A DNA stretch of 64,000 nt. Origin: Caprella mutica. Its lineage: Eukaryota > Arthropoda > Malacostraca > Amphipoda > Caprellidae. Location of the stretch: assembly GCA_947561585.1 (NCBI GenBank), contig CANNZV010001176.1, positions 1-64,000 of the forward strand, written 5' to 3'. The position numbers and the translations under genes are program-made. Shown here piece by piece: positions 10,278 to 22,313 of the stretch. Positions within the stretch are counted from its first letter, which is position 1, and every line of letters begins with the position of its first letter. The notes under the pieces were generated by a model. It saw only the letters and a list, made by a program, of their open reading frames with translations, had not been told where the DNA came from and ran no database searches.

Positions 10278-10862
10278 GTCCACCACGTGACTTTGACTGT
10301 TGGTTAACCGGCACACGAGTGAACTTTGAATTACTATTTAATAGTCGAATAAATAGGTAGAAATGGTCTTAGACATTGAGTAGTTAATGAATATATATTA
10401 TAATATCTGAATAAATCTCTGTAATAAAAATTAGATTCGTATCTCATTTCCATCTTTGATAATAAATATACATATATATGCAAACAACACTAACATGAAA
10501 TTCTGTATTGAAACAATATTTCATTTAAATATTTATTTTAAAAGGTATATTTACAGATTAAGCAACAATAAAATCAGTATTTTTTCCCATACGAGTTATA
10601 TCAGGTTGGTGACAATATGCTTATAAAATCATAGCTCCTGAAAATATTACAGACGGAGAGAAAGAATTAAAGAGTATTGAATGGTTCTTAATTAAATTAA
10701 ATACTATATACTTTATACCGCTGGTTTAATTTTCCCGTCTATAATATTTTCAGGATCTATAATTTTAAAAGCATATTGTCACAGAGCCAGTCTTGTAATA
10801 CACATACGCTGAATGATAATCCAATTCTGTCCTATGGTCCACGTGTGGTGACCTGCACTAAC
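10278..10862. repeat. 585-bp dispersed repeat, copy 2
   Basis: Direct repeat of 1-585 at an offset of 10277. It begins at GTCCACCACGTGAC right after TTTTCTAGAG and loses homology after GTGACCTGCACTAACT. The two copies bracket the BTB-psq locus. Confidence 0.8.
10604..10788. mobile_element. MITE family A, copy 3
   Basis: Same position inside the 585-bp repeat as copy 1, with the same diverged ends (GGTTGGTGACAATATGCTTA; GCATATTGTCACAGAGCC). The insertion therefore predates duplication of the host repeat. Confidence 0.7.
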
Positions 10863-12060
10863 TGATAGGCTGATAGCATACTAAGCTAGCCTAGCAATTG
10901 GGTAAATGAGAGGGGAAATAATGCTCGATCATTGAAATTAATAAATAAAAGTTGCTCTGTCGTCAGGTATGATGATAATGTAAAAATTAGATAAAATAGC
11001 AACAATAAAGAGAAGAGTTAACAAGGCGGATCAACACACGACCTCTCATCCCGAATGGCGCGTCCAAATCTGGAGAATAAGAAAACATCCAATAATATAC
11101 TGACTTAAATTCAAATATTATTTTCATATAAACAGAACAAAAATATGCTAATCAAATGCAAATCGAATGAATAAATGACAAATATTCTATTTTATTTGAA
11201 ATATTGTGAATTGATTGGTTTTATAAATTTGAGTCTTAAATGTTGAATCGTACTATGCAGTCTTTTAAAAATCCACTATGGCCGCAGGTACGTAGTATAT
11301 ACGAACGATTTTGTTTAATTCATGTTTATACAAGTTTTATTTTCAATAAATTAAAGAAACAATTTCTTAATTATTTTGGAATTCTTTGTATTCAATCAGT
11401 GAAATCAGCGTTACTTTTGAACTTAATCACGTGAATATCAATATTCCTATATAATATCGATTTATTCAAAATATATACATTAACTGTATGTGAGACATGC
11501 TATTATATATATATTTCACTAATTGTAGACATTCACAAATAATTTAATTCAAAATTTCTTAGTGCAAAGTAACATTTGGATAACTTCTCTCCTATCTATA
11601 AGTGCCATCGAAATTATCACATTCAGTTGACATATGACTCGTGTGATTCAGTGAACCCATTTTCACATTATTTCTTGTAACTTTTTCTGGCTCGATTCAT
11701 CTGATAGAAAATATCTCACAATTTTCCAAGAGGATTAATTTTTATTATATCTAACCTAAATGTTACATTATGTGACCATAATTTATAACGAGTGAGAAAA
11801 TAGATTCAACATCCAATTTGTGGGACAAGTTGAATCAGAATATGGGGAAAATTTAATTGATTAGTAAAATAGTTATAAAATACATTTAACATGGGCGTCT
11901 ATTTAATTCAGTACCTACATCGCCACATTAAGAGCAAACAACCAAATGAATATATTGTAAAACAAAAATGTAACAATAGATATAAGCGAAAAGTTCAAAA
12001 TATTGAAAATTTCTTAACTCGAACATGTCTTGTAGGTATAATATTTCAATTGTCTCATAG
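10863..12060. other. AT-rich spacer, no feature recognised
   Basis: About 1.2 kb of AT-rich sequence. The longest ORF is 64 codons (11240-11434, plus) with no recognisable motif. No repeat structure seen. Confidence 0.5.
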
Positions 12061-12078
12061 AGATAATTAAAATCAGTA

Positions 12079-12372
12079 ACGATAACGGACCAGAAATTAA
12101 CCAAAAAGATAACAGACCATAAATGAACTAAAAAGATAACGGACCATAAATGAAGCTAGTAAAGATAATGTACCAGAAATGAACCAAAAAGATAACGGAC
12201 CAGAAGTGAAGCTAGTAAAAATAACGGACCAGAAGTGAAGCTAGTAAAGATAACGGACCAGAAGTGAAGCTAGTAAAGATAACGGACCAGAAGTGAAGCT
12301 AGTAAAGATAACGGACCAGAAGTGAAGCTAGTAAAGATAACGGACCAGAAGTGAAGCTAGTAAAGATAACGG
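12079..12372. repeat. 29-bp minisatellite, main block in copy A
   Basis: About ten units of AGATAACGGACCAGAAGTGA followed by AGCTAGTAA; the period is 29. Each unit carries an AGATAA (GATA-type) motif. Degenerate units recur at 12585-12665, 3006-3081 and 22655-22765. Confidence 0.85.
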
Positions 12373-14009
12373 ATTATCAATTATTAATGCATTTACAGGC
12401 TAAAGTTCTTCCACAATCCACTTTACAGTTATGAAGAACAAGTAATAAAAAAAAATGGAAATAATATGCTTAATACCTTTAATATGGTATTTATGTTTTA
12501 AAAATATAATTACAAGTTCAATTATTGTTTAAATATTAGAAATTTAACCAAGTAAACATGAGGATGAATTTTGTAAAAATAACAGACCAGAATTTAACCA
12601 TATAAAGATAAGATAATGGACCAGAATTTAACCGAATAAAGATAATGGACTCTGGTCCGTTATCTTCCCTTGCTCTAGATAATTAATATAGGATATACAG
12701 TTGTACCTTAAGGGTTATACCAAATTTTTCATTGTTCTTGCCAATGCACCAACAATTAAACCCCTGCCAACCGCAGTTCGATCGCTCAACCTAGAATATG
12801 GTTCTACGCATTCTGAATTGAATATCTTCGATCTCTGAGACAGATTTGAGCTAAAATTAAGAAATTCAAGATCTCTGAGGGAGATCTTGAATTAATTCTT
12901 ATGATATCATCAAAGTAACGGAGGGAGAATCTGAAAAGTTGATGATCCCCGAGAATAAAAGAGTCCAAAATAATTGAATCTGCTACAGAGAGACTGCAAG
13001 TATAACTGTACCTGAAATTAATATCTGTGAAATTCAGGAGCTCGGTGGTAGAGTGTTATGAGCGCTAGTTTCATATCAGTGAGGTTGAGCTTGAATCCCA
13101 ACGCTCGCTTCAAGTTAGTGATTGAGCATTCGAGTTCCGTATTCACTTAGTTATACTTAACTGAATCCCTGCATGACCGAATATGTTTACGGGTTATGCC
13201 GGATTCTCATGGCTGGGAGTAAGTTAAGATCGGCGGATTTTAGTACATCTGGACTACTTGGTGGCCTGAGTGCTGAGGATTTAATCTTTAGAAATTTAGA
13301 ATTAATATTAGAAACTCTAAAATTCAGCTGAAACTGAAATTTCATTTTATAAGAAACAATTATTGTACCAGGTAATTTTCATTATAAAAGTTATATGATC
13401 TCACAAGAACTGGTAGTTCTACACAATTCACACTACCTAACAGGTAGTACATAGATAATGAAAAAAAAAATCGAAGTGGGGATCATAAGATAATCTCCAC
13501 ACATAAGTACATACACTGTCTGTCTTCAGGTACATTTATTATGGCTCTCGACCATTCCGAATATTAGGCCTTAGTTACAATACTAGCAGTTACTAATCTA
13601 TCTCAGGGAAATTCTGACACTTATATTACTGGAACACAAAATTCACAGGAATGAGTAGGCATCGAGTTGCTCTACTTCCTTGTTGGCTGTACACTCACCA
13701 CACAACATTGGTAGTAGAGGTGACCGCAAATTGAGACTTAAGCACAATTCAAATTCAGAACTGAAATAAAATAAATGTTTACAGTGGAATAACTACGAAG
13801 TAATTAAAGATACAGCACAATGGAATTACAGAAAAAGCTACATTTACTTCACAATTAGCTATATAAAATTTAAAATTTCAAGCCCATATTTAAGTTCTGG
13901 GAAGTTATCGGACATCTAGAGACTTAAAAACATCATGTGTAGTTTGTGCTGGTACACACATCATGTGTGGGTTGTGGTAGTACACACATCGTGTGTAGGT
14001 TGTGGTGGG
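12080..14009. repeat. tandem segmental duplication, copy A
   Basis: The unit is a 29-bp minisatellite block followed by about 1.6 kb of unique sequence, ending ...GTAGGTTGTGGTGG. It aligns with 14010-16164 with roughly 10-15% visible differences. Relative to copy B it lacks MITE B copy 3 and about 85 bp near 13640. Confidence 0.75.
13037..13110 (+). repeat. tRNA-like SINE head, copy A
   Basis: GGAGCTCGGTGGTAGAGTGT has a box A-like segment (TGGTAGAGTGT, 13046-13056), followed 33 nt later by a box B-like GCTTGAATCCC (13089-13099). Spacing and order fit a tRNA-derived RNA polymerase III promoter. No matching 3' acceptor strand was found, so it is not a functional tRNA gene. Confidence 0.45.
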
Positions 14010-14390
14010 AAGTGAAGCTAGTAAAGATAATGGACAAGAAGTGAAGCAAGTAAAGATAACGGACCATAAATGAACCAAGTAAAGATAATGGACCAAAAGT
14101 GAAGCTAGTAAAGATAACGGACCAGAAGTGAAGCTAGTAAAGATAACGGACAAGAAGTGAAGCATGTAATGATAACGGACCAGAGGTGAAGCTAGTAAAG
14201 ATAACGGACCAGAAATAACCAAAAAGATAACGGACCAGAAGTGAAGCTAGTAAAGATAACGGACCAGAAATAACCAAAAAGATAACGGACCAGAAATGAA
14301 CCAAGTAAAGATAACGGACCAGAAATGAACCAAGTAAAGATAACGGACCAAAAATGAACCAAGTAAAGATAACGGACCCGAAAACAAAAC
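14010..14390. repeat. 29-bp minisatellite, block in copy B
   Basis: About 13 units of the GATAACGGACCAGAA family, including shorter variants lacking the CTAG segment (AAATAACCAAAAAGATAACG). The two minus-strand ORFs here (13905-14392) are repeat translations and not genes. Confidence 0.85.
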
Positions 14391-14861
14391 ATATGATTTC
14401 TTTTAGTTTTAATAAATATTCCTTTTAGTTTCTATAAATACATAACCTTATATATGAGAACATTATTGATTATCAATTATCAATGAATTTACTGGTTAAA
14501 GTTTTTCTGCAAGCCACTTTACAGTTGTGAAGAACAATTAATAAAAAAATGGGAAAAATATGTTTAATACCTTTAATATGGTATATGATTCCAAAATGTT
14601 ATTCCAAGTCTAATTATTGTTTAAGTATTAAGAATTTCACAAAATAAAGATGAAGATGAACGGACCAGAATTTCACCATGTAAAGGTAAGATAACATACA
14701 TGAAAATAGCCGTTATCTTTACTTGGTTCAGATAATTAACATAGGATATGCCGTTGTACATTAAGTGTAATACCAAATTATTCATTGATCTTGCCAATGC
14801 ACCAACACACCTCCCCCCCTCCCGCAGTTCAATCACTCAACCCAACTCTCACGAAGCAAGT

Positions 14862-14992
14862 TAGGGTTAATTACGAATTATCCCGGGTTTGCAGAATTAT
14901 TAGATAGCACTGTGTAATAATAATAACTTTTATGTAGTTTTTCTTATATGACCGAAGATGTAGTACTGACCAATAACTCGTAACTCACCCTA
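14862..14992. mobile_element. MITE family B, copy 3
   Basis: TAGGGTTAATTACGAATTAT at the left and CCAATAACTCGTAACTCACC then CTA at the right, with TA ends. Copy A of the duplication lacks it at about 12787-12793, so it inserted after duplication or was lost from A. Confidence 0.7.
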
Positions 14993-15211
14993 TTAAAATA
15001 TGGTTCTGCATATTCTGCATGGAATATCTTTGATCTCTGAGACAAATCTGAGCCCAAATTAAGAAATTATAAATCTCGGAGGGAGATCTTGAATTAATTC
15101 ATAAATTATCATACATTTTACAGAGGGAGAATCTCAAAAATTGATGATTAGATTGAATTTGCTACAGAGAAACTGCAAGTAACTGTACCTGAAATTAAAA
15201 TTTCTGAGATT

Positions 15212-15280
15212 CAGGAGCTTTGTGGTACAGTGGTATGAGCGCTAGTTTCACGTCAGTGAGGTTGCGCTTAAATCCCAAGG
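15212..15280 (+). repeat. tRNA-like SINE head, copy B
   Basis: The box A-like TGGTACAGTGG fits the RNA polymerase III box A pattern better than copy A does. The box B-like segment (GCTTAAATCCC) is weaker. Homologous to 13037-13110. Confidence 0.45.
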
Positions 15281-16164
15281 CTCGCTCGAAGTTAGAGGTT
15301 GAGTTTTCGAATCCCGCACTGACTCACTGCTTAACTGACGGGTTTTAGTAAATCTGGGCTACCTTGGTGGCCTTAGTTCTGTCTCAATTCCGAGTGGCTC
15401 ATGAAAGTTTAATCTTTAGTAATTTAGAATTAATATTATAAATTCTTTAAATTCCGCTGAAACTAAAAAATAATTTTATCAGAAATAATTATTGCGCCAG
15501 GTAAAAATTCATTATTAAACTTCTATGGTCTCACAAAAACTGGTATTTCTACCCAATTCACACTACCTAAAAGGTAGTACATAGATAATGAAAAAAAAAG
15601 TAATTTATTTTGGAAGTGGAGGATCATAAGATAATCCCCACACTGTCTGTCTTCAGGTACATTTACTGTGGCCTTCGACCATTCTGAAAATTAGGCTTTA
15701 GTTACAGTACTAGCAGTAAGTAATCTATCTAACTGAATTCTGACACTTATATTACTGAAGATGTGGGCATTTACTCACTCTATTACGACTTCTACCTATC
15801 ACAAACATTAGGTACAACTTTGTGAACCAGATTTAAGCACAAAATTCACGGGAATGACATGATTATCAGTAAGCAACGAGTTGCTCTACTTCCTTGTCTG
15901 CTGTACACTCACCACACAACATTCGTTGTGTGGCAATTGAGACTTACGCATAATTCAAAATATTATTATTTATTGAAATAAAATAAATGTTTACAGTAGA
16001 ATGACTACGAAGTAATTATGAATACAACAAAATGGACATACAGAGAAAGCTACATTTACTTCACAATTAGCAACATAAAATTTAAAATTTCAAGCCCATA
16101 TACAAGTTCTGGGAAGTTTTCGGACATCTAGGGACTTACACACATCGTATGTAGGTTGTGGTGG

Positions 16165-17790
16165 CATAGGGTCGGGAGGGGCGAATACTCGCGCAGTTGC
16201 ACACGAGGAGAATCTTGCGCATCACTTGGCAAAAGGGCTATGAATGTGCTTGCCCAATAACAAAAATAGTCATAGACCGGCTCAAATATGTAGTAACATT
16301 GTATAAAATTAAAACAGCTTACATGCATTTATTCATAGATAAAAAAAATCACATTTAAGACCATATGAAAAGTACCTAGTCGAAAATTCATTTTACCGAA
16401 TTGCCCTAAAAAATAAATTTGTCATAAAAATATTTCTATAGCGGATAATGACCTGAAGTTTTCAGTGCATGATGATCATGGACTTAAATTTCCTCACCTC
16501 ACTCTAGATTTTATAATTTTTTAGTTAGCGGAGTTTTTTCGTGCGCAACTATTCGCTCCACCATATTTTGCATGGCGGGGCGAATATTGCGCACTATAGA
16601 AATTTATTTTTAGGCCATGAAACGGTTTTTAATGACTAATATTACTCTCTATATATCTGTATTTCTTCACTTTTAACTAAAAACATACACATTCCACATA
16701 TATTTCAGATAATAGGTCGAAATATAAAATTGTAAATCAGAGTGAATTTAAAGTCATTTGTCTTTTCTGTGAAATTTATAGTTAAACATATCAAACGTCA
16801 CAATGTATGTTTATCATTTTGTTAATTAGGTATAGTTATGCATATATATAATCTTATTATTTGTTTCTTTGTAATAAAATAGAAAATATTAGGTCTAAAA
16901 AGACAAAACAGGGTTAAACCATCGTACAGGTAAAACCAACTCTGATATCATTGATTCATTATGCTTTTAAAAGTTGCCAATCGACATTGCACCATGTTGT
17001 GGATAGTAGCTTCGCCGAGCTTGTCACTTCTGAGGATTGTCTTTGAAGTGGGAGTACTTGTCCGAATAAAGAAAATGGCTAAGAAAGTTTGTGCAATGTT
17101 GAAGACTCGTTGATATACTTAAAATAATTCAAAATATAGCTAATTACATGAATGTGATCCAGACTTCAATGAAAACCATCATCACGAAGGATCTTCAGTT
17201 GTCTTCCTACAGAATGAGAGAACATTAAGTTCACACACTTCTTAAAAAACAAAAGAGGCTTGGGAGAACAAAGGTCTTTCTCAGAGAGCTTAAAGCGGTT
17301 CTACCGCTGGAATGTTCTACCTATTACAAGACTAGGGACACAACTCTGGATGAACTTTTACTACCTTCATAGTATCATTATACTCTCAAATTCTCACATA
17401 TTTTTAACTTTCTTGAAAGAATTGATAACTGGAAGATTTCAACGACTAGCTTCTAGGTCTAGGGGATTCAGTACATATGGACCCTCTCTTGGCCTGGGTA
17501 TCTCCCGATTTTACAACGGCAAGTGAAAATTCCACGTACCCTAATAGATGTACGGAAAACCCATTTGCTTTTATATTCTTATTATCGTAATTTTTGAGAC
17601 TTGAAATGAAAATATCTAAGTGTAACAGTATTTTGAACAGCGTTTTAAATATGTATGATAAATTGGTTATATATGCTATATTTGACACCTAAAAAGGTTT
17701 ATTACTTTCATAGATTGCGTAAGGTAATATTTAAGGCGGCATATTTTTGTTTGTCATCTTGTTACTCACGTAAATCAAAAAACTTCAATC
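16165..17790. other. spacer with GC-rich motifs, no gene
   Basis: Mostly AT-rich. GCGAATACTCGCGCA near 16181 and GCGAATATTGCGCAC near 16579 are related motifs, also seen near 18515 as GCGCAGATATTCGCCCC, and may be ends of an unrecognised element. The ORF at 17260-17526 shows no domain. Confidence 0.4.
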
Positions 17791-17799
17791 GAATTACTT

Positions 17800-18276
17800 G
17801 GAATTTTGTTGGACTATCGATTGACAAATCTCCAGGAACCATCTGGTAAAATTTTCAAGGTCATTTATAACTCAACAACTCAAAAAGTTTTCGATCAATT
17901 TTCCTGAAATTTGATAGGATGAATGTCAATATCTAGGAACGGTTTGGTAAGTTTCTGGAAGCGATCGAGTTGAAAGTCAATGTGATTTATAACGGAAAAT
18001 GTATTCAATCAAATTAACTGAAATTTGGTGGAACAGTTGGTGATTATCCATGCAGGAACCAGTTTATTAGATTTTGGAAGCAATCGGGTAAAAATCAAGG
18101 TCAAGGTCATTTATAACCCAAAAGTATTCAACCAAATTTTATGAAATTGGGTGGGACGATGCTTCAATATTCAGGAACCATTTGTTTATATTTTGGGAGC
18201 GAACAGGTTGAAGGTCAAGTTCATTTATAAGCGGGGGCAAAGGTATGCGCTCAATGAGTGCCCGTCATCTAGTTAT
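17800..18276. repeat. degenerate ~115-bp tandem repeat ending in a Helitron-like tail
   Basis: Three to four degenerate units contain AAGGTCATTTATAAC, AATTTGGTGGGACGAT and CAGGAACCATTTG. They run into GCGCTCAATGAGTGCCCGTC then ATCTAGT. A short GC hairpin followed by CTAG|T is the usual Helitron 3' end; the 5' TC end and Rep/helicase were not found. Confidence 0.35.
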
Positions 18277-18747
18277 TTATTATATTTATAGTTACATACT
18301 AATTAAATATTACATTGTTATTCTTCAGATAAACGAATATTACAAGCATAAATTAATCCTGAATAGAAAGCAACATTCATGACGTCACACCTACATTCTA
18401 CGAACAAAAAAGTTTGTCTCAAGTTTTGAATTTGATTGTTTATGCTTTTAAACACATTATAATTATTTCTATAATAAGTATCCAGACCCTCAATAGTGCT
18501 ACTAAAGGAATGAATGGGTGCGCAGATATTCGCCCCTCTCGCGCGCAGGAATCGCCCCATCAATAGCAATTTCAATTGCGCACTACTTTCGTCAATAACT
18601 CAGATTATACACATGTTAATTTTTTTTCCTTGGAATGATCTATATAAGGCCTCATTGCGGTTCTTCATGTCAAATGTTATTATTCGCCTATCTGCAAAAA
18701 CTAAGTTGCAACACCCAAAAGTTTTTTAGTGCGCAAGATATAGCCAT

Positions 18748-19253
18748 AATAAACAGAATAGTATAGTACCCCAGTTACATGTATTATTCAAATTTATTCT
18801 GGGTAGGCTGTGACGTCATGTATGTAAGCAAGAGGTCACGTCATAGTAAACAGAATTGCTGAGGGTCACGTGGAATAGAGAATTAAGATGGCGGCCAACG
18901 CGACCGATCTGACTAATGATCTAATTATCTTGAATAAATCGTCTTCAAGACTAAAAATTTGTTACTATTTTGGGTGTAAAAAGACCAGTAGCAATTTCAT
19001 CAACAGTCATTTTTTTAATTTTCGTCCGTATGACTATAAAGATTGGATAATAGCACGCGGTAATTTGGAATTAAAAAAAAATATCACCGTAAACGTTATT
19101 TAACAAAAGTTGGGTGTGTTGCAGCCATCTTTTGTGTTTGTACTGTACGTACAAACGTACGCACCATTGTTGACATGTGACGTCACAGCCTACCGGGACA
19201 CGCGTAATATCCCCCCTTTAGCTCTGGGATACTATATCTTCTCTGTACTGTGG
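18748..19253. mobile_element. TIR element enclosing a THAP-domain ORF
   Basis: The left arm ACAGAATAGTATAGTACCCC ... GGTAGGCTGTGACGTCATGT (to about 18822) is matched inversely by ACATGTGACGTCACAGCCTACC (19170-19191) and TCTGGGATACTATATCTTCT (about 19224-19243). The arms are about 70 bp and imperfect. No clear target duplication. The internal ORF suggests a shrunken relative of a THAP-type (P-like) transposon. Confidence 0.45.
18888..19103 (+). CDS. THAP-type zinc finger, N-terminal fragment (71 aa)
   Basis: The ATG lies in AAGATGGCGGCC. The protein contains KICYYFGCKK, then SHFFNFRPYDYKDWIIARG, matching the first half of a THAP (C2CH) DNA-binding domain: two cysteines, the HFF segment and the conserved Trp. 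The later Cys-x2-His pair and AVPTIF-like end are missing; the ORF stops 15 codons after the Trp. Either this is a first exon, with a weak GTAAAC donor near 19090, or a truncated remnant. A TGACGTCA palindrome and GGTCACGTG lie 40-80 bp upstream. P-type transposases and many host proteins carry this domain at the N-terminus. Confidence 0.45.
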   Translation: MAANATDLTNDLIILNKSSSRLKICYYFGCKKTSSNFINSHFFNFRPYDYKDWIIARGNLELKKNITVNVI

Positions 19254-19517
19254 TATAGCGTTTTAATGTTAACTGCAATATCATTCAGCGGAGAAGTTTA
19301 GTTTTCTTCGCAATTTTCATAATTTACATATTCGAATTAAGGAATATTTCATTATTGATTATTTTTAAATATATATAAAAAATAATATCATCTATATATA
19401 TTGTTTTTAAAAGGTTTTCAAGATGTATTTCCTAGGAATGTAGTTGTAAATATTTATGGAATTCACTTCGGTAAAATATAAACACCAATAGTTTAGCTAA
19501 TAATTGAATAATATCAA

Positions 19518-22173
19518 CAGAGCTGGGCGCGCGAACCTTTTTTTAGGTTCCGAATCCGAACCCGAATCTTCGTCGATTTTGGGTTCTGAACCTCCGTATA
19601 GCGAACCCAATTTGGAAAAGTTTGGTCCGAACATTTGTTCCGAACCAAACATTTAGTCCGAACATTTGTAAGCTAACCTCTGATTTTTTAGGTATATATT
19701 TTATATCTAAAAATTAAGAAAAACAAAAGTGAACTACAGTCTACACATTTACATTCGGCCCTTTTACTAACTTATGCTTCCAAGGCTATTAGGGCAACCT
19801 ATATAAAAAAAACAGTTTTTTCAACAAGATACTAACTATATGTCAGAAACAAATTACAACCAGAAGGTTTCACTATATGTTAAAACCTACGTTACTGTAT
19901 TTTTACAAGTTGTTAGTTTTTGTACTAAACTAATGTGTACCAAATTAAAAGTAAAAATATTGAATATATAAGGAGAAATAAATACATAGCTATATAAGAG
20001 ATTGGCTACTGATTGAGCTGAACTGTTATTGGATGGAGTGTGAACCAATCACAGCTCGTGCATTTGTCTCTACTACATAAAACGTGGATATATTCGTGCG
20101 TATTGGCTAACCAATCTGTATTTCTACGTTGCCACACGTCACTAAAGTACAATTAATTCCATAATTTACGCTGATTTACGCCGATACGTAAATATTTAAG
20201 TTTTGAATTAAAAAAATATAGTTGGTATTTATGTAGCAACAAAGTCAAGAAAGGCCAGTAAATTTAAAGAAATGACATGAAATATATAATGTAATTAAAA
20301 AAATATATGCCTATAAAACATACGTCAAATTCATTTGGGTTAATATAATAAATTTATAATAATAAATATACTGTGACTTCATATGACTACATTATAGAGG
20401 AGTTGCACTGGTAGAACTGCTGTTTCATGAAATACAACTAATTTAGAGAATTTACTAAATAGGAATAAGAGATTCATAGAAAACTTACGAATATTTGTGT
20501 AGACTAACCTAAATATGTTCACTATAGAGGTAAGTTCGCTATACCGGATTTTACTATTTAGTGTGATTCACTATACAGGAGTTCACTATAAGGGAGCTCC
20601 ACTGTACTTACTATACTTAATAAGTTAGTATCATTGAGTATGACTGAATGAGCATTAAGTATCTTTAAAGTTCCCCTCCATTCTCTACTCCAATACGTAT
20701 AGTTTAAGTTATTCTGAATTTTCTTCTGACCTCCGAATTTCATGCAAAGAAAAATAAAGACCAACTGTGTCGTCATAACAATGCAAGGCAATGGATCCAT
20801 ATTAAAGTATCCAAGTATCTAATTAAATATGTTTTAAGTTTTTACTATTAGTTTTCAATTTTTCATTTATATTACATACAACATTTTTGATTAATTCTAT
20901 CTAGAGAACTGATGATATAAAAACTTTTTGCATTTTGTTTGAATATGAAAGCACTATAAGATACCGTATTATGGTATTCCTATACTCTATTTGCTTGCTT
21001 AACTTTTTCTTCTATTCAATATATTAGAAAGGTCAGACAGTGAAGATTACTGTGAATATTTCTCAAAGTTATTTACTGTATATTATAACTTATATACATA
21101 TAATATTATACATAATACCTATATATAAATTATAATCAATTCAATTGTAAAGCGAATAGCCGAATACTCGATCTTAAATTATTTATTAAGCCTACCTACT
21201 TAGCCGTCAAAAGTTAGCTCATTTGAGTCATTTCAATATTTTTTTCTTTTAAAAACCTCCATTTGATATTTATTCATACATTAGTAAAAGCAAAAGAAAA
21301 AATCATCATTCAAAATAAAAGTAACAAGCTAAGACAAGAAACAAATTATATTTATAAGATGTTATTGTACGAAGCTTGGTGTGCGCAATTATTCTCGCAC
21401 ATATTTGATCTCGCTAAGCCGCTATAAGAGTTACAGTTAACTGATTATAGTGAAATATTCACCCTTATGTAGTGAAAAACACTCTTGCATCTAATGCCTG
21501 GAAAGATCTCTGATACATTCCTAATATTATTATAGATTTGAATAAATGCTCATGATATGAGTATATTACCATTTATCACCTTCGTTTTTGTCTAATCGTA
21601 TGTATTTATGCGGAAAATTAAACGATTGAAAAAAAACAGCTTTAAAATCGGTCTTGAATTTAAGTTATTATTATTTTTCCATGAGGACTGGTTAGCCAAC
21701 GGCTAAGGTACTAGGGTAGGGTGTTATGTAATGTTACCTTTTATATACGTTTACTTTGTTTATAACCTTACCTATTGTTCTAAATATTTCAAGCAATTTT
21801 AATTGAGATTTGAGGGAACATAAACCGTTATTAATGAATTAACTTGTTAAGATTATTATGAAACTTACCGCTATTCAAAAAGGATGAATAACGTAATGGA
21901 AGAAGAGCGGGGAAAGACGCATGTTCTTCGCTTCAGTGTTAAGCAGAAACCTATGTATATAATAGTAGCCGAGAGGTACGGTACATGTTCAGAACGTAAA
22001 ATAATTAAATGAACAGGTCAGTTTTCCCCGGGTACGGAGGTTCGGACTTGCGAAAAAGACGTTCCGAACACTGAAGTCCGAAACGTTTTTGAAGAGGTTC
22101 CGAATCCGAATGTCCGAACCCATTTTCTAGTCCGAACCGGTTCGCGAACTTTCGTGCGGAACGCCCAGCTCTG
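19518..22173. mobile_element. 2656-bp hAT-type element with perfect 8-bp target duplication
   Basis: The 12-bp TIR CAGAGCTGGGCG is perfect at both ends. It is flanked by AATATCAA at 19510-19517 and at 22174-22181. Subterminal regions are dense in TCCGAAC/GTTCGGA motifs in both orientations (19548-19680 and 22020-22160), probable transposase-binding repeats. No transposase ORF was seen, so it is non-autonomous. It contains pogo-like terminal sequence at about 20520-20604 (CTCCACTG end) as a nested insertion. Confidence 0.85.
20385..20606. mobile_element. nested pogo-like MITE remnants inside the hAT element
   Basis: Read on the minus strand, the end at 20604 is CAGTGGAGCTCCCTTATAGT then GAACTCCTGTATAGTGAATC, followed by TA at 20605-20606. 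A second similar end (CAGTGCAACTCCTCTATAAT on the minus strand) lies near 20410. The pairing of ends is unclear. Confidence 0.4.
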
Positions 22174-22313
22174 AATATCAAGTATGAATCATTTCAATCA
22201 AATTAAATATTAACAATATTAATAATTTCCATATTTCATTTGAGAATAATCAAATATTACAAATCATATAAAACATTTATTATTTTTGTGTTTCTCTTTC
22301 AAAAAACCAGTAG

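Larger units (their letters stand above)
14010..16164. repeat. tandem segmental duplication, copy B
   Basis: Second copy of the unit at 12080-14009, ending at the same GTAGGTTGTGGTGG. It includes its own 29-bp array, an inserted MITE B copy (14862-14992) and a tRNA-like head (15212-15280). Confidence 0.75.

Noticed and set aside
13037..15280. Functional tRNA genes
   Set aside because: Box A and B-like segments are present, but no acceptor stem pairing or clear anticodon arm is visible; kept as SINE-like heads.
16176..18600. GC-rich GCGAATATTCGC-like motifs as possible transposon ends
   Set aside because: Related motifs recur, but I could not pair them into TIRs with a target duplication.
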